Source: DTDR01 sp964505415
GTDB taxonomy: Bacteria > Hydrothermota > Tepidihabitantia > Tepidihabitantales > DTDR01
Length of the DNA: 64,000 nucleotides
Reading direction: 5' to 3'
Assembly: GCA_964505415.1 (NCBI GenBank)
Contig: CAZDHW010000003.1
Coordinates: 1-64,000 of the forward strand
The translations under genes and the position numbers were made by a program. This document shows, piece by piece, positions 1 to 8,901 of the stretch. Under the pieces are notes generated by a model. The model did no database searches and was not told where the DNA came from. It worked only from the letters and a program-made list of their open reading frames with translations. How positions within the stretch are numbered: the stretch's first letter is position 1; every line of letters starts with the position of its first letter.

Positions 1-2
1 GA

Positions 3-1058
3 TATAAAGTAAATTTTTATAAAGATACCCTTATTGATATTATTGATGAAGGTGGTAATAGGCATATTCCCAATTATGGTGTCTGTCGGAGTGGTAATAA
101 GCATATGAGTCTTTTGATTGACGAAAGTAATATCAGTTTCCAAATTGCCTATTTTTATTTTCTTTTAGGAAGGACTTCCCTTTCCTTTTCGCCTTCACCC
201 TTTTATAGTGTAACTCTCTCTCACTTTTCACCACCAAAAGATTTATTTTTAATTCTTTTTGATTCCAAGGGCTTAAGAATTATCTATTTTACCCAAGCAT
301 TATCAAGACATAAAGAATATTTAAGATTCCTTTCTTTTCAAAGAGCCGAATATACTTCAAAATATTTTAATATTGGTTTCAATATTGCTGTTGTCTCTTC
401 ACCAGATTCTTCCCAAACAAAGTCCTTCTTTGGTTATTTAAATCCCTTTATTCCTTTATATTTTGAAGTTGCCAATTCTGGTCACGATGATAATCTTCTT
501 TCTGGTTTTGATATTGCTTTATTTTTATTAAAAAGAGCTAAATTCTATTACGAAATTTTTTTAGATAATATTGAATTAAAAAAGGAAAGAAAGGAAAAAC
601 TTCCCAATTGTTATGCCTATAATTTAGGTTTGCAAGCCCTTTTGCCTTTCAATTTCTCTTTAAAATTAGAATATACCAAAATCCTTCCCTATACTTATTA
701 TCACCGGATTTATCATTTGGCTTATACCCATTATAGTGTTCCTTTAGGTCATCCTTTAGGACCAGATGCTTTGGAGAAAAAATTTGAAATTGCCTTTTTG
801 CCCAATGAGAAAATTTTATTTAAAATCTTTTTTTCAAAAATAAAAAGAGGAAAATATAATTTTGGTGATGTAAAAAATAAAACCTGGGATGAAGGCGACC
901 CGGTTAATGAGTTTTTAAAAGATAAAAAGGAATATTACTATTTTTTCCCATCATTGGAGATAAAAATAATTAAATATTCATTTTTTAATATTGGTTATAT
1001 TTTTACTAATGAGGAAGTAAAAAATAAATTCTACCTTAAATTTCTTTATCGCTTATAG
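3..1058 (+). CDS. Wzi-like outer-membrane protein, 5'-truncated
   Basis: The reading frame is open from base 3 through the window edge to TAG at 1056-1058, so the gene starts upstream; the ATG at 105 is probably internal. The protein is rich in alternating aromatic residues typical of outer-membrane beta strands. It carries features I associate with the capsule-assembly Wzi family: an acidic turn (GHDDNLLSGFD), then YTKILPYTYYHR, YTHYSVPLGHPLG, and a C-terminus ending in strand-like residues (FLYRL). In that family the barrel sits in the outer membrane and helps attach capsular polysaccharide; that role here is inferred from family resemblance. No polysaccharide genes are visible nearby. Confidence 0.6.
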   Translation, partial: YKVNFYKDTLIDIIDEGGNRHIPNYGVCRSGNKHMSLLIDESNISFQIAYFYFLLGRTSLSFSPSPFYSVTLSHFSPPKDLFLILFDSKGLRIIYFTQALSRHKEYLRFLSFQRAEYTSKYFNIGFNIAVVSSPDSSQTKSFFGYLNPFIPLYFEVANSGHDDNLLSGFDIALFLLKRAKFYYEIFLDNIELKKERKEKLPNCYAYNLGLQALLPFNFSLKLEYTKILPYTYYHRIYHLAYTHYSVPLGHPLGPDALEKKFEIAFLPNEKILFKIFFSKIKRGKYNFGDVKNKTWDEGDPVNEFLKDKKEYYYFFPSLEIKIIKYSFFNIGYIFTNEEVKNKFYLKFLYRL

Positions 1059-1148
1059 AAACCATAAAATTACCCTACCCTCCCTTACATTAAAAAACAA
1101 TTTATTATAAGTTCTTATTTTTCAATAACTTATAAATAACATCTCCTC

Positions 1149-1175
1149 TTGACTTTTTTTTTTCATGTTTATAAT
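1149..1175 (+). promoter_or_regulatory. Sigma70-type promoter for the exported protein at 1209
   Basis: TTGACT at 1149-1154 and TATAAT at 1170-1175 are separated by 15 nt. The predicted transcript has a leader of about 27 nt containing AAGGAGG just before the ATG at 1209. The spacer is shorter than the 16-17 nt seen at most other promoters in this window. Confidence 0.5.
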
Positions 1176-1208
1176 TTTTATGTGGAAAAAGATAAAAAGG
1201 AGGTAGAG

Positions 1209-1715
1209 ATGTTAAAGAAAGCCTTTTTATTATCCTTTATTTTGTTAGTTTTTCCTTTCTTTCTTAAAGGTGAAGAATGGCAAATGATTGAGCCACCGCA
1301 ATCTTATGCTTATCTTCTTCAAAGAATACAAGAAAATCTTCCGATAATAAACTTTGATACTGAGGAACATAGAAATATCTATAACAACGAATTATCGGTG
1401 ACAATAAATTTAGCCTTACAAGGAGATTTAGAGAGGGTGAAAGAAAGGATTAATGAAATTCATATTCCCCAAGCAACTGATTGGATTAAAAGGGAGAGAC
1501 AGAAAGATATTGTGGTTGCCCTATTAATGTTAGAACTTCTTTTCACAAATGAAGCTCCATTATGCGTTTCTTCAAACTTCCCAGAAGAGATAAAAGAAGG
1601 TTTTGAAAACGAGACGATGAAAATTAAAATAACGTTTATTCATCATCGCGACTGCGATAGAAAGGATAATAAACACTTTAATGATTGCGCATTCCAGGTT
1701 GAGGCTGAGTTCTGA
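1209..1715 (+). CDS. Small exported protein of unknown function
   Basis: I chose the ATG at 1209 because AAGGAGG precedes it and it opens a clear signal peptide (MLKKAFLLSFILLVFPFFLKG); upstream in-frame starts fall inside the promoter. The mature part, about 145 residues, is predicted mainly helical in the middle (residues about 55-110) and ends in a region with two cysteines and several histidines (HHRDCDR, NDCAFQVEAEF). I do not recognise a family. A weak hairpin (GACCC/GGGTC, 1738-1754) follows the stop and may end the transcript. The gene stands alone between two other envelope proteins. Confidence 0.7.
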   Translation: MLKKAFLLSFILLVFPFFLKGEEWQMIEPPQSYAYLLQRIQENLPIINFDTEEHRNIYNNELSVTINLALQGDLERVKERINEIHIPQATDWIKRERQKDIVVALLMLELLFTNEAPLCVSSNFPEEIKEGFENETMKIKITFIHHRDCDRKDNKHFNDCAFQVEAEF

Positions 1716-1765
1716 TGGGTAATTAATTAAACTGAGCGACCCAAAATACGGGTCTTTCTAATATA

Positions 1766-3355
1766 TTGAGTATATTTTTTGTAATTATTATATTTAACCA
1801 AATAGTTATTCATCAAAAATCTAAATTCGTTCCCAAAGAGGAGATTTTAAAATTAAAATATCTTGATGGAAAATATTATAGGATTTATTATTTAAAAGAA
1901 GAAGAAAAAGCTTTATTTGCTTATCAAACTTTAAATAAAGGAGATAGTATTTTTAAAGAAATAACCGGTTTAGAATTAGAGAAAGAAAAATATAATTTTA
2001 TTCTATTGGATACTTTTGGAGTTTTTTATACCGACCTTCCTAATAGTCTTATCTTAACTTATATTAAAGATATTGTCACTTTTAAAGGAAGGATATTTTG
2101 GGAATTTAAAAGAAAAATGGAAGGTATTTTAGAGAGCTATTTTGATTACCAAAAAAATCGTTTTGTTGGTGATGGTTTAGCTAATTTAATAATATATGAG
2201 CTTATGGCTTTATTCTGGCCAGAAAATTTTTATCGCCTTTCGCAAGAGATTGCTAATAATTTTGGTTATTCTAATAAGATATATGATTTATCAAAATGGC
2301 AGACTTCTGAACTCTTTAAATTTAAAAAAGATGATTGGAATTTCTATTATTACATTGCTCCTTATTTTTGGGCAAAGATTATTGATAAATCAAAAAATCC
2401 CTATCTAATTAAAGATTTTATAAAAGAATTGAGAAATGCTAAAGACCGCTCGCAAAAGAATATTATAAAAATTTTGGAAAGATTAACAAAATTAAATATT
2501 AAAAAAGAGTTAAAAATTTCTTCTCAAGAAATATATAATAATATTTGTAAATATTGGTATTTTATTAAAGTTCCACAAGATATGGTTGTTATTTGGGGAC
2601 CAAAAGAGGATTCAGTTATTTTAGATGAAACTGTTAATAAAAAGTTTGTTATTACTTATCCTTTTTTAATTGATAAGTATGAGGTTAGTAATGAAGAGTT
2701 TTGTAATTTTTTAAATGCCTGCGGAAATAAAAAAGAGGAAGGTAGGTATTGGATTGAACTTGATTGTTATCCGGAGATTGAAAAGATAGGTGATAAGTAT
2801 GTCGTTAAGAAGGGAAGAGAGAAATATCCGGTAAGATGGGTTACTTGGTATGGAGCAAAGGCCTTTGCTGAATGGAAAGGAAAAAGATTGCCAACTGAGG
2901 CTGAATGGAAAAAGGCTGCCCAAGGAAGGATGGGTTTAAAATATTCTTTTTCTCGTGGTAAACCAGAGATATGGGATTCAACAAAATGTAATTGGGGAGA
3001 TAGTGGTAAATTTGATGGTTATGAATATACTGCGCCAGTTTTTGCTTATGAACCATCTATTTATGGTTGTTATAATATGGTTGGCAATGTTTTTGAATGG
3101 GTAGAAGATTGGTATATGCCTATTGAAAAATTGCCAATAATAAATCCAAAAGGTGATTGTGGAGAATATAAAGTTCATGTTGGTGGTTGTTTTAAATATA
3201 TAAAAGAATGGCAAACAACTTATTCTCGGATAGCCGGTCTTCCTAACGCCTCTTATTCTGGTGTTGGTTTTAGATGCGCCAAAGATTTACCTACTATAGA
3301 AGAGTTGAAAAAAGAAAAGGGTAGAAAAATTTTTCTAACTAATATTGCTCAATAA
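1766..3355 (+). CDS. Exported protein: gluzincin-like N-terminal region plus FGE-sulfatase (SUMF1-type) domain
   Basis: The start is a TTG giving a short hydrophobic export signal (SIFFVIIIFNQIVIHQ). Residues about 20-265 resemble peptidase-MA-like regions in layout, including a FVGDGLANLIIYEL stretch like the WLxEGLA element, but no HExxH zinc motif is visible, so proteolysis is unlikely. Residues about 273-512 form a formylglycine-generating-enzyme/C-type-lectin-like domain: IDKYEVSNEEFCNFLNA, RLPTEAEWKKAA, GCYNMVGNVFEWVEDW, SGVGFRCAKD. The usual RGGSW element reads VGGCF. Most bacterial members act as binding or scaffold modules rather than sulfatase activators, and I see no sulfatase nearby. 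The 3' end overlaps the convergent thiL by 7 nt. Confidence 0.7.
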   Translation: MSIFFVIIIFNQIVIHQKSKFVPKEEILKLKYLDGKYYRIYYLKEEEKALFAYQTLNKGDSIFKEITGLELEKEKYNFILLDTFGVFYTDLPNSLILTYIKDIVTFKGRIFWEFKRKMEGILESYFDYQKNRFVGDGLANLIIYELMALFWPENFYRLSQEIANNFGYSNKIYDLSKWQTSELFKFKKDDWNFYYYIAPYFWAKIIDKSKNPYLIKDFIKELRNAKDRSQKNIIKILERLTKLNIKKELKISSQEIYNNICKYWYFIKVPQDMVVIWGPKEDSVILDETVNKKFVITYPFLIDKYEVSNEEFCNFLNACGNKKEEGRYWIELDCYPEIEKIGDKYVVKKGREKYPVRWVTWYGAKAFAEWKGKRLPTEAEWKKAAQGRMGLKYSFSRGKPEIWDSTKCNWGDSGKFDGYEYTAPVFAYEPSIYGCYNMVGNVFEWVEDWYMPIEKLPIINPKGDCGEYKVHVGGCFKYIKEWQTTYSRIAGLPNASYSGVGFRCAKDLPTIEELKKEKGRKIFLTNIAQ

Positions 3356-4272
3356 GTATCGCTTATGATATGTTGATAGCCAATTGGCAAAATTTTTTTA
3401 ATCTTCTTTTCTTTTAAAAGATAAACCCCTTTTCCCTTTTTAACTTCACCAATTTCACTAATCTTTATCTTATTTATTTCCTTAGGTATAGTTTTATCAC
3501 TGGTGAATAAAAGTTCAAAATCTTCACCAGATTTTAAGATAAAATCTTCAAGCTCTAAATTTAATTTTTCACACAAAAGATAAGTTTCATCAGCAATTGG
3601 CAATTTTTCAAAGAAAAGAATAATTTTTACCTTGCTTTCATAAGCCAGGTGATTGGTATCAGTAGAAAGTCCATCAGAAGTGTCAATTAAAGCGTTTATC
3701 TTATTTTTTATTTTGGCAATAACATTTACCCTTGGTTCTGGTTCTAAATGTCTTTTAATTGCCCATTTAAATTTTTTTTTATCTAATCTATTGACCAAAG
3801 CCAACCTACCAGTTTCGGAAAGTCCTAAATAACCAGTCACATAAACCTTATCACTAATTTCGGCCGTACTTCTTTTTATAATCCTTTTACTTTTACCCAG
3901 ACAAGTCAAGACCATTCCCAGTTTTTCACTTTTTATAATATCGCCACCAGCAATTGCCATTAAATATTTTTTGGCTAATTTTTTATAAGTATAATAAATT
4001 TCTTTAAAATCCCTTTCTTTTAAATAGGAAGGGTATAAAAAAGCGATAAAGAGCTCTTTTGGTTTTCCTCCCATCGCGTAAATATCAGAAATTGTCGCGT
4101 AAAAAGTCTTTTTAGCAATCTGAGAAAAAGAGAAATATTTTAAAGAGAAATGAACATCTTCCAAAAAGGCATCAGTAGTTATCAAAGTACCGTCAGGATA
4201 ATAGGCACAATCATCGCCAATCTTTTTAAATAACCTTTTAAGAAAATTGATTGCCAAAAATTCATTCCACAT
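3349..4272 (-). CDS. thiL: Thiamine-monophosphate kinase
   Basis: ThiL phosphorylates thiamine monophosphate to the active cofactor thiamine diphosphate in the cytoplasm. The 307-residue protein has the family's hallmarks in order: KIGDDCA, TTDAFLEDVHF (metal-binding aspartates), ISDIYAMGGKP, AIAGGDI, VTGYLG, IDTSDGLSTD and SGEDFELLF. The length is typical. The ATG lies 5 nt after a TATAAT box (4278-4283 on this strand) with no SD, so the mRNA is probably leaderless. It is divergent from the V-ATPase operon, whose own promoter overlaps this one. No other thiamine gene is in the window. Confidence 0.93.
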   Translation of the reverse strand: MWNEFLAINFLKRLFKKIGDDCAYYPDGTLITTDAFLEDVHFSLKYFSFSQIAKKTFYATISDIYAMGGKPKELFIAFLYPSYLKERDFKEIYYTYKKLAKKYLMAIAGGDIIKSEKLGMVLTCLGKSKRIIKRSTAEISDKVYVTGYLGLSETGRLALVNRLDKKKFKWAIKRHLEPEPRVNVIAKIKNKINALIDTSDGLSTDTNHLAYESKVKIILFFEKLPIADETYLLCEKLNLELEDFILKSGEDFELLFTSDKTIPKEINKIKISEIGEVKKGKGVYLLKEKKIKKILPIGYQHIISDTY

Positions 4273-4277
4273 GAAAA

Positions 4278-4283
4278 ATTATA
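4278..4283 (-). promoter_or_regulatory. -10 box of thiL (leaderless start)
   Basis: TATAAT on the minus strand ends 5 nt before the thiL ATG. The -35 region 16-17 nt upstream is only weakly conserved (T-rich). This is one of the repeated -10-to-start arrangements in the window. Confidence 0.5.
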
Positions 4284-4292
4284 ACAAAAAAA

Positions 4293-4320
4293 TTGATTTT
4301 TAAAAGAAAATCTTTATAAT
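4293..4320 (+). promoter_or_regulatory. Promoter of the V-ATPase operon (leaderless start)
   Basis: TTGATT at 4293-4298, 16-nt spacer, TATAAT at 4315-4320, then 9 nt to the ATG of the subunit C gene. No SD is present, so the first gene is probably read from a transcript with zero to three leader bases. Confidence 0.65.
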
Positions 4321-4329
4321 ATTTTTCTA

Positions 4330-5331
4330 ATGGTAGAAATAAAATTAAGTGAAGATAGCCGTTATGCTTTTGTTGCTGGACGAATAAAATCAAAAGAAAA
4401 AGAATTATTAAAAAAAGAAGATTTTGAAAATCTATTAAATAAAGAAGATGAGAAAGAGTTTTTAAATTATTTAAAAAATACTTCTTATCAAAGATTCGAA
4501 GATAAGGAAATTCCCAAGATTTTCTTTAATGCTGAAATTGAAAACTATCAGTTTTTTAAAGAATATGCTTTAGATGATTGGGTTTTGTATGCGGTTCTTT
4601 TTGATTATGATTTGCACAATATTAAACTTTATTTAAAAGGTGAAATTTTAAAAAAAGATTTTTCTTTGTATTTTTCTCGCTTTTCTGCTATTCCGCTAAA
4701 TATTTTAAAAAATATTTTTAAAATAAAAATTGAAAAGGGTTATTTAAAAGAGATAAAAGAAATCTTAAAATCCGCCCTTCTTTTTTTTGAAAAAGAAAAA
4801 AATCTAACCCTTTTAGAATTCTTTTTAGACAAAAATCTCTTCTCTTTAACTTATCAGTATGTTCAAAAAAGTGATTTTTTAAGGATTTATTTTCAAGAAA
4901 AGAGTACCCAAAAAAACATTTTATTTTTATTAAGAGCAAAAAGAAAAGGGATAAAATTGGAAAAAAATGATTTAGTTTTTTATCTATTACCTTTTTCTTA
5001 TTTTGATTTAGATTTTTATCACCAAATTTTAGCACAGGAATTTTTAAAAATAAGTGAACTTTTTAAAGGAAGTGATTATTATCCAATAGTGAAAGAAGGA
5101 ATTACTGAATATTTTAGGACCGGCAATTTTATTTTCTTAGAGAATGCTTTTAAAAAAAGACTTTTATCATTAACTCAACTTACTAAATATTTGCTTTTTG
5201 GGTATGAATTATTATGTGTTTATTATTGGTTAAAAGAATCAGAGATTGATAATCTTAAAAAAATATATTACTTAAAAATAAAAGAAAAATTGCCAAAAGA
5301 ATGGGTTAGGGCTTTGATTTTAACAATATGA
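4330..5331 (+). CDS. ntpC: V/A-type ATPase subunit C
   Basis: Subunit C (AC39/d family) is the funnel-shaped socket that couples the central stalk to the membrane ring of V/A-ATPases. The 333-residue protein opens with the family signature region SRYAFVAGRIKSKEKELL and has ENYQFFKEYALDD followed by DLHNIKLYLKGEIL, as in other C subunits, and is otherwise a lysine-rich all-helical protein. It is the first gene of a tight C-F-A-B operon; the next gene overlaps by 4 nt. Identification rests on the N-terminal motif plus position before subunit F. Confidence 0.85.
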   Translation: MVEIKLSEDSRYAFVAGRIKSKEKELLKKEDFENLLNKEDEKEFLNYLKNTSYQRFEDKEIPKIFFNAEIENYQFFKEYALDDWVLYAVLFDYDLHNIKLYLKGEILKKDFSLYFSRFSAIPLNILKNIFKIKIEKGYLKEIKEILKSALLFFEKEKNLTLLEFFLDKNLFSLTYQYVQKSDFLRIYFQEKSTQKNILFLLRAKRKGIKLEKNDLVFYLLPFSYFDLDFYHQILAQEFLKISELFKGSDYYPIVKEGITEYFRTGNFIFLENAFKKRLLSLTQLTKYLLFGYELLCVYYWLKESEIDNLKKIYYLKIKEKLPKEWVRALILTI

Positions 5332-5660
5332 AAGTCTTAGTTATTGGTGAAGAAGATTTTATAAAGGTATTTAGCCTTTATGGTTTTGAGGTTATCCAAA
5401 CAAAGAAGGAATTGGCACGGGAATTACTGGAAGAAAAAATCGAAGAAGGAACACAGATTATTTTTTTCTCGCCAGCTGTTTATTCACAAATTGACGATAT
5501 CATCAAAAAATACGAACAGCAATTTTATCCGCTATTTATCAGTTTGGCTACTAAAGAAGAAAGTGTGGAAGATTTAAGGATTAGAGAATTATTAAAAAGG
5601 GCATTAGGAGTAGATATTTTTAAAGAAGATTATGGAAAAGAAAGTAGGGAAAATATATAA
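5328..5660 (+). CDS. ntpF: V/A-type ATPase subunit F
   Basis: A 110-residue protein with the CheY-like fold of subunit F, a central-stalk component: MKVLVIGEEDFIKVFSLYGF, the middle IIFFSPAVYSQIDD strand-helix, and a C-terminal helix. ATG overlaps the subunit C stop (ATGA-type, 4 nt), and the next gene begins 29 nt before this one ends, so translation is coupled. Length and gene order match known operons. Confidence 0.88.
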   Translation: MKVLVIGEEDFIKVFSLYGFEVIQTKKELARELLEEKIEEGTQIIFFSPAVYSQIDDIIKKYEQQFYPLFISLATKEESVEDLRIRELLKRALGVDIFKEDYGKESRENI

Positions 5661-7383
5661 AGTATCAGGACCATTAGTAGTTTGTAAAGGTTTAGAAGGT
5701 GTAAAAATGTATGATGTCTGCTATGTGGGTGAAGAGAAACTTATTGGCGAAATTATCGGTCTTTCCGGTGATTTAGCCTATATTCAAGTTTATGAAGATA
5801 CCGCTGGTCTCGGTGTTAATGACCCAGTATTTCCTACTTACGAACCGTTAACAGTGGAATTAGGACCGGGACTTATCTCTTCTATCTTTGACGGCATTCA
5901 AAGACCTCTTGATAAAATAAGAGAAATGGCTGGCGATTTTATTACCCGAGGAATTATGCTTCCCGCTTTAGACCGAGAGAAAAAATGGTATTTTAAGCCA
6001 ATTTTAAAACCACCGATAGAAGTTTCTGGTGGCGATATTGTGGGTGAAGTAAAAGAAACTTCTTTAGTTATTCACAAAATAATGGTGCCGCCGGATGTTT
6101 CCGGATTGCTTATTGAATTAAAAGAAGGTGAATTTACAGTTGAAGAACCGATTGGTAAAATTCAGACAAAAGAAGGAGTGATTGCTTTGAAATTATATCA
6201 TAAATGGCCGGTAAGAAAGGAAAGACCTTATAAGAAAAAATTGCCTCCGAGAGAAATTCTTTCTACGGGTCAAAGGGTAGTAGATACCTTTTTCCCAATT
6301 GCTAAAGGGGGTACGGCATGTGTTCCTGGTCCTTTTGGTAGTGGCAAAACAGTTATTCAGCATCAATTTTCTAAATGGGCAGATGCGGAAATTGTGATTT
6401 TCATTGGTTGTGGTGAAAGGGGAAATGAGATGACCGATGTGCTAATTGAATTTCCTCGTTTAAAGGACCCAAAATCGGGCGAACCTTTAATGAAAAGGAC
6501 AGTTCTTATTGCTAACACTTCTAATATGCCGGTTGCCGCTCGGGAAGCGAGTGTTTATACGGGTATTACCATTGGTGAATATTTTCGGGATATGGGTTAT
6601 TCAGTTACTCTGCAAGCTGATTCTACTTCTCGCTGGGCAGAAGCGATGAGAGAGATTTCGGGAAGATTAGAAGAAATGCCGGGCGAAGAAGGCTATCCGG
6701 CTTATTTACAAAGAAGAATTGCCGAATTTTATGAAAGAGCCGGTAGGGTAGTATGTTTAGGAAATCCCGAAAGAGAAGGAGCACTCTCAGTGATTGGTTC
6801 AGTTTCGCCGCCGGGTGGTGACCTTGGTGACCCAGTGGTTCAAGCAACTTTAAGGGTAGTGAAGGTTTTCTGGTCATTAGAAGATAAATTGGCTTATCAA
6901 AGACATTTTCCGGCAATCTCTTGGCTAAATTCTTATTCTTTATACCAACAAGATTTGGTTGAAGATTTGAGTAAAAAAGTGGCGAGTGATTTTGTTCCTT
7001 TAGCAAGAGAAGCAATGGCAATTCTCCAGAAAGAAGCTGAATTGTTAGAGATTGTCCGCTTGGTGGGTAAAGATACTTTATCGCCCAGTGACCGGCTAAT
7101 TTTGGAAGCCGCCCGAATAATTAGAGAAGACTTTTTACACCAGAATGCTTTTTTAGAAATAGATACCTACACTTCATTAAAAAAACAATACGAAATGCTC
7201 AAGGTCTGTCTTTATTTTTATCAAATGGCAAAGAAAGCTTTGGAAGAAAATAAAATCACTATCGAAGAAATCGAAAAATTAAAGGTGCGGGAAAAAATAG
7301 CCAAAATGAAATTTGTAAAAGAAGAAGCGGTCGAAAAAGAGTTTACGGAAATTAAAAAGGAGATTGAAGAATGTTTGAAATAA
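5632..7383 (+). CDS. ntpA: V/A-type ATPase catalytic subunit A
   Basis: Subunit A carries the catalytic nucleotide sites of the rotary ATPase. At 583 residues it has normal length, including the A-specific insertion (about residues 110-195, EVSGGDIVGEV). The P-loop GPFGSGKTV lies near residue 233; GERGNEM, ADSTSRWAEAMREISGRL and SGSVSPPGGD-type stretches (SVIGSVSPPGGDLGDPV) follow. It overlaps subunit F by 29 nt and subunit B by 13 nt. The enzyme could make or hydrolyse ATP, driven by or driving H+ or Na+; ion specificity cannot be judged because the ring subunit is not in the window. Confidence 0.96.
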   Translation: MEKKVGKIYKVSGPLVVCKGLEGVKMYDVCYVGEEKLIGEIIGLSGDLAYIQVYEDTAGLGVNDPVFPTYEPLTVELGPGLISSIFDGIQRPLDKIREMAGDFITRGIMLPALDREKKWYFKPILKPPIEVSGGDIVGEVKETSLVIHKIMVPPDVSGLLIELKEGEFTVEEPIGKIQTKEGVIALKLYHKWPVRKERPYKKKLPPREILSTGQRVVDTFFPIAKGGTACVPGPFGSGKTVIQHQFSKWADAEIVIFIGCGERGNEMTDVLIEFPRLKDPKSGEPLMKRTVLIANTSNMPVAAREASVYTGITIGEYFRDMGYSVTLQADSTSRWAEAMREISGRLEEMPGEEGYPAYLQRRIAEFYERAGRVVCLGNPEREGALSVIGSVSPPGGDLGDPVVQATLRVVKVFWSLEDKLAYQRHFPAISWLNSYSLYQQDLVEDLSKKVASDFVPLAREAMAILQKEAELLEIVRLVGKDTLSPSDRLILEAARIIREDFLHQNAFLEIDTYTSLKKQYEMLKVCLYFYQMAKKALEENKITIEEIEKLKVREKIAKMKFVKEEAVEKEFTEIKKEIEECLK

Positions 7384-8744
7384 AATATCATAAAAAAGTT
7401 GCGGAAATATCTGGCCCCTTAATGTTGATAAAAGGAGTAGAAGGAGTTAAATATTTAGAATTGGTAGAAATAATTGTCGGCGGCGAAGAGAAAAGATTTG
7501 GTCAAGTTTTAGAAGTTTATGAAGACAAAGCCTTAGTGCAGGTGTTTGAAGGAACCAGAGGAATTGATTTGAGCGAGACCAAAGTAAGATTTCTTGGTGA
7601 GGGCATAAAAATTGGATTATCAAAAGATATCTTAGGAAGGATATTTGATGGTTTAGGAAGGATAAGAGATGGTGGGCCAGAAATTATTCCCGAAATAGAA
7701 AGGGATATCAATGGGGCACCAATAAATCCTTATGCCCGGGAATATCCTAAGGAATTTATTCAGACAGGAATTTCGGCAATTGATGGTTTAAATACGCTGG
7801 TAAGAGGACAGAAATTGCCGATTTTTTCTGGTGCCGGTCTTCCCCATAATCTTTTGGCTGCTCAGATAGCTCGCCAAGCAAAAGTTTTAGGTAAAGAAGA
7901 AGAATTTAGTGTAGTTTTTGGAGCTATGGGGATTACTTTTGAAGAAGCTAATTTTTTTATTGACAGTTTTGAAAAAAGTGGTGCCTTAGAAAGAAGTGTT
8001 CTTTTTTTAAATCTGGCCGACGAACCGGCAATTGAAAGAATTGCTACTCCCCGAGCAGCCTTGACAGCTGCTGAATATCTGGCTTTTGATTTAGACATGC
8101 ATGTTTTAGTGATTTTAACCGACATGACTAATTATTGCGAAGCTTTGCGAGAAATCTCTGCTGCCCGGAAAGAAGTGCCGGGAAGGAGAGGTTATCCTGG
8201 TTATCTTTATACCGATTTAGCATCTATTTATGAAAGATGTGGACGAATAAAAGGAAAGCGTGGTTCAATAACTCTGATGCCCATTTTGACAATGCCCGAA
8301 GATGACAAAACCCATCCAATTCCGGATTTAACTGGTTATATTACCGAAGGTCAGATTATCCTTTCAAGAAGCTTACAAAGAAAAAAAATCTTTCCACCGA
8401 TTGATGTTTTACCTTCTTTATCCCGATTAAGAGATAAAGGAATTGGCGAAGGCAAAACAAGAGAGGACCATGCTGATTTGGCAAATCAACTTTTTGCCTG
8501 CTATGCGAAAGGTAAAGAAGCCGAAGAATTAGAAGTTATTTTGGGTGAAGCCGCCCTAACAGAATTAGACAAAATTTATTTAAAATTTGCCGAAGAGTTT
8601 GAGAAGAGGTTTGTTAGTCAAGGAGAGTATGAAGACCGAAGCATTGAAGAGACCTTAAATATTGGGTGGGAACTTTTAAAATTAATTCCTAAAGAAGAAC
8701 TTAAAAGAATAAGAGAAGAATTTATCCAAAAATATTTAAAGTAA
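7371..8744 (+). CDS. ntpB: V/A-type ATPase regulatory subunit B
   Basis: Subunit B is the non-catalytic partner of A in the A3B3 head. The 457-residue protein has SGPLMLIKGVEGV at the N-terminus, the degenerate P-loop region PIFSGAGLPHN typical of B subunits, TDMTNYCEALREISAARKEVPGRRGYPGYLYTDLA and RCGRIKGKRGSIT. Start overlaps subunit A by 13 nt. It is the last gene of the operon: subunit D, which usually follows B, is absent, and a new promoter and an unrelated surface-protein gene come next. Confidence 0.96.
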   Translation: MFEIKYHKKVAEISGPLMLIKGVEGVKYLELVEIIVGGEEKRFGQVLEVYEDKALVQVFEGTRGIDLSETKVRFLGEGIKIGLSKDILGRIFDGLGRIRDGGPEIIPEIERDINGAPINPYAREYPKEFIQTGISAIDGLNTLVRGQKLPIFSGAGLPHNLLAAQIARQAKVLGKEEEFSVVFGAMGITFEEANFFIDSFEKSGALERSVLFLNLADEPAIERIATPRAALTAAEYLAFDLDMHVLVILTDMTNYCEALREISAARKEVPGRRGYPGYLYTDLASIYERCGRIKGKRGSITLMPILTMPEDDKTHPIPDLTGYITEGQIILSRSLQRKKIFPPIDVLPSLSRLRDKGIGEGKTREDHADLANQLFACYAKGKEAEELEVILGEAALTELDKIYLKFAEEFEKRFVSQGEYEDRSIEETLNIGWELLKLIPKEELKRIREEFIQKYLK

Positions 8745-8813
8745 CCCCAAAAGAAAAATTTTTAAAAAATTGTAAGTCCTTGAAAAATATGAACATAGTC
8801 AAATAATTTTTTA

Positions 8814-8842
8814 TTGACTTTTTTTTAATATTTAGTTATAAT
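8814..8842 (+). promoter_or_regulatory. Strong promoter for the giant surface protein
   Basis: TTGACT at 8814-8819, 17-nt spacer and perfect TATAAT at 8837-8842. Transcription should begin near 8849, just before a 12-bp inverted repeat, giving a leader of about 50 nt with a consensus SD. Confidence 0.75.
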
Positions 8843-8850
8843 ATAACAAA

Positions 8851-8885
8851 TTAGTTAGTCAATCAGGGGTGGGTTGACTAACTAA
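8851..8885 (+). repeat. 12-bp perfect inverted repeat in the 5' leader
   Basis: TTAGTTAGTCAA (8851-8862) and its exact reverse complement TTGACTAACTAA (8874-8885) flank an 11-nt G-rich loop (8863-8873). It starts at the predicted transcription start and ends 5 nt before the SD, so it could be a 5'-end stabilising hairpin, a translational control hairpin or a repressor operator. It is not followed by a T-run and so is not a terminator. Confidence 0.7.
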
Positions 8886-8901
8886 AATTAAGGAGGTGAA
8901 A

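Noticed and set aside
8851..8885. Inverted repeat read as an intrinsic terminator of the V-ATPase operon
   Set aside because: It lies downstream of the strong promoter and has no T-run, so a 5'-leader element is more likely.
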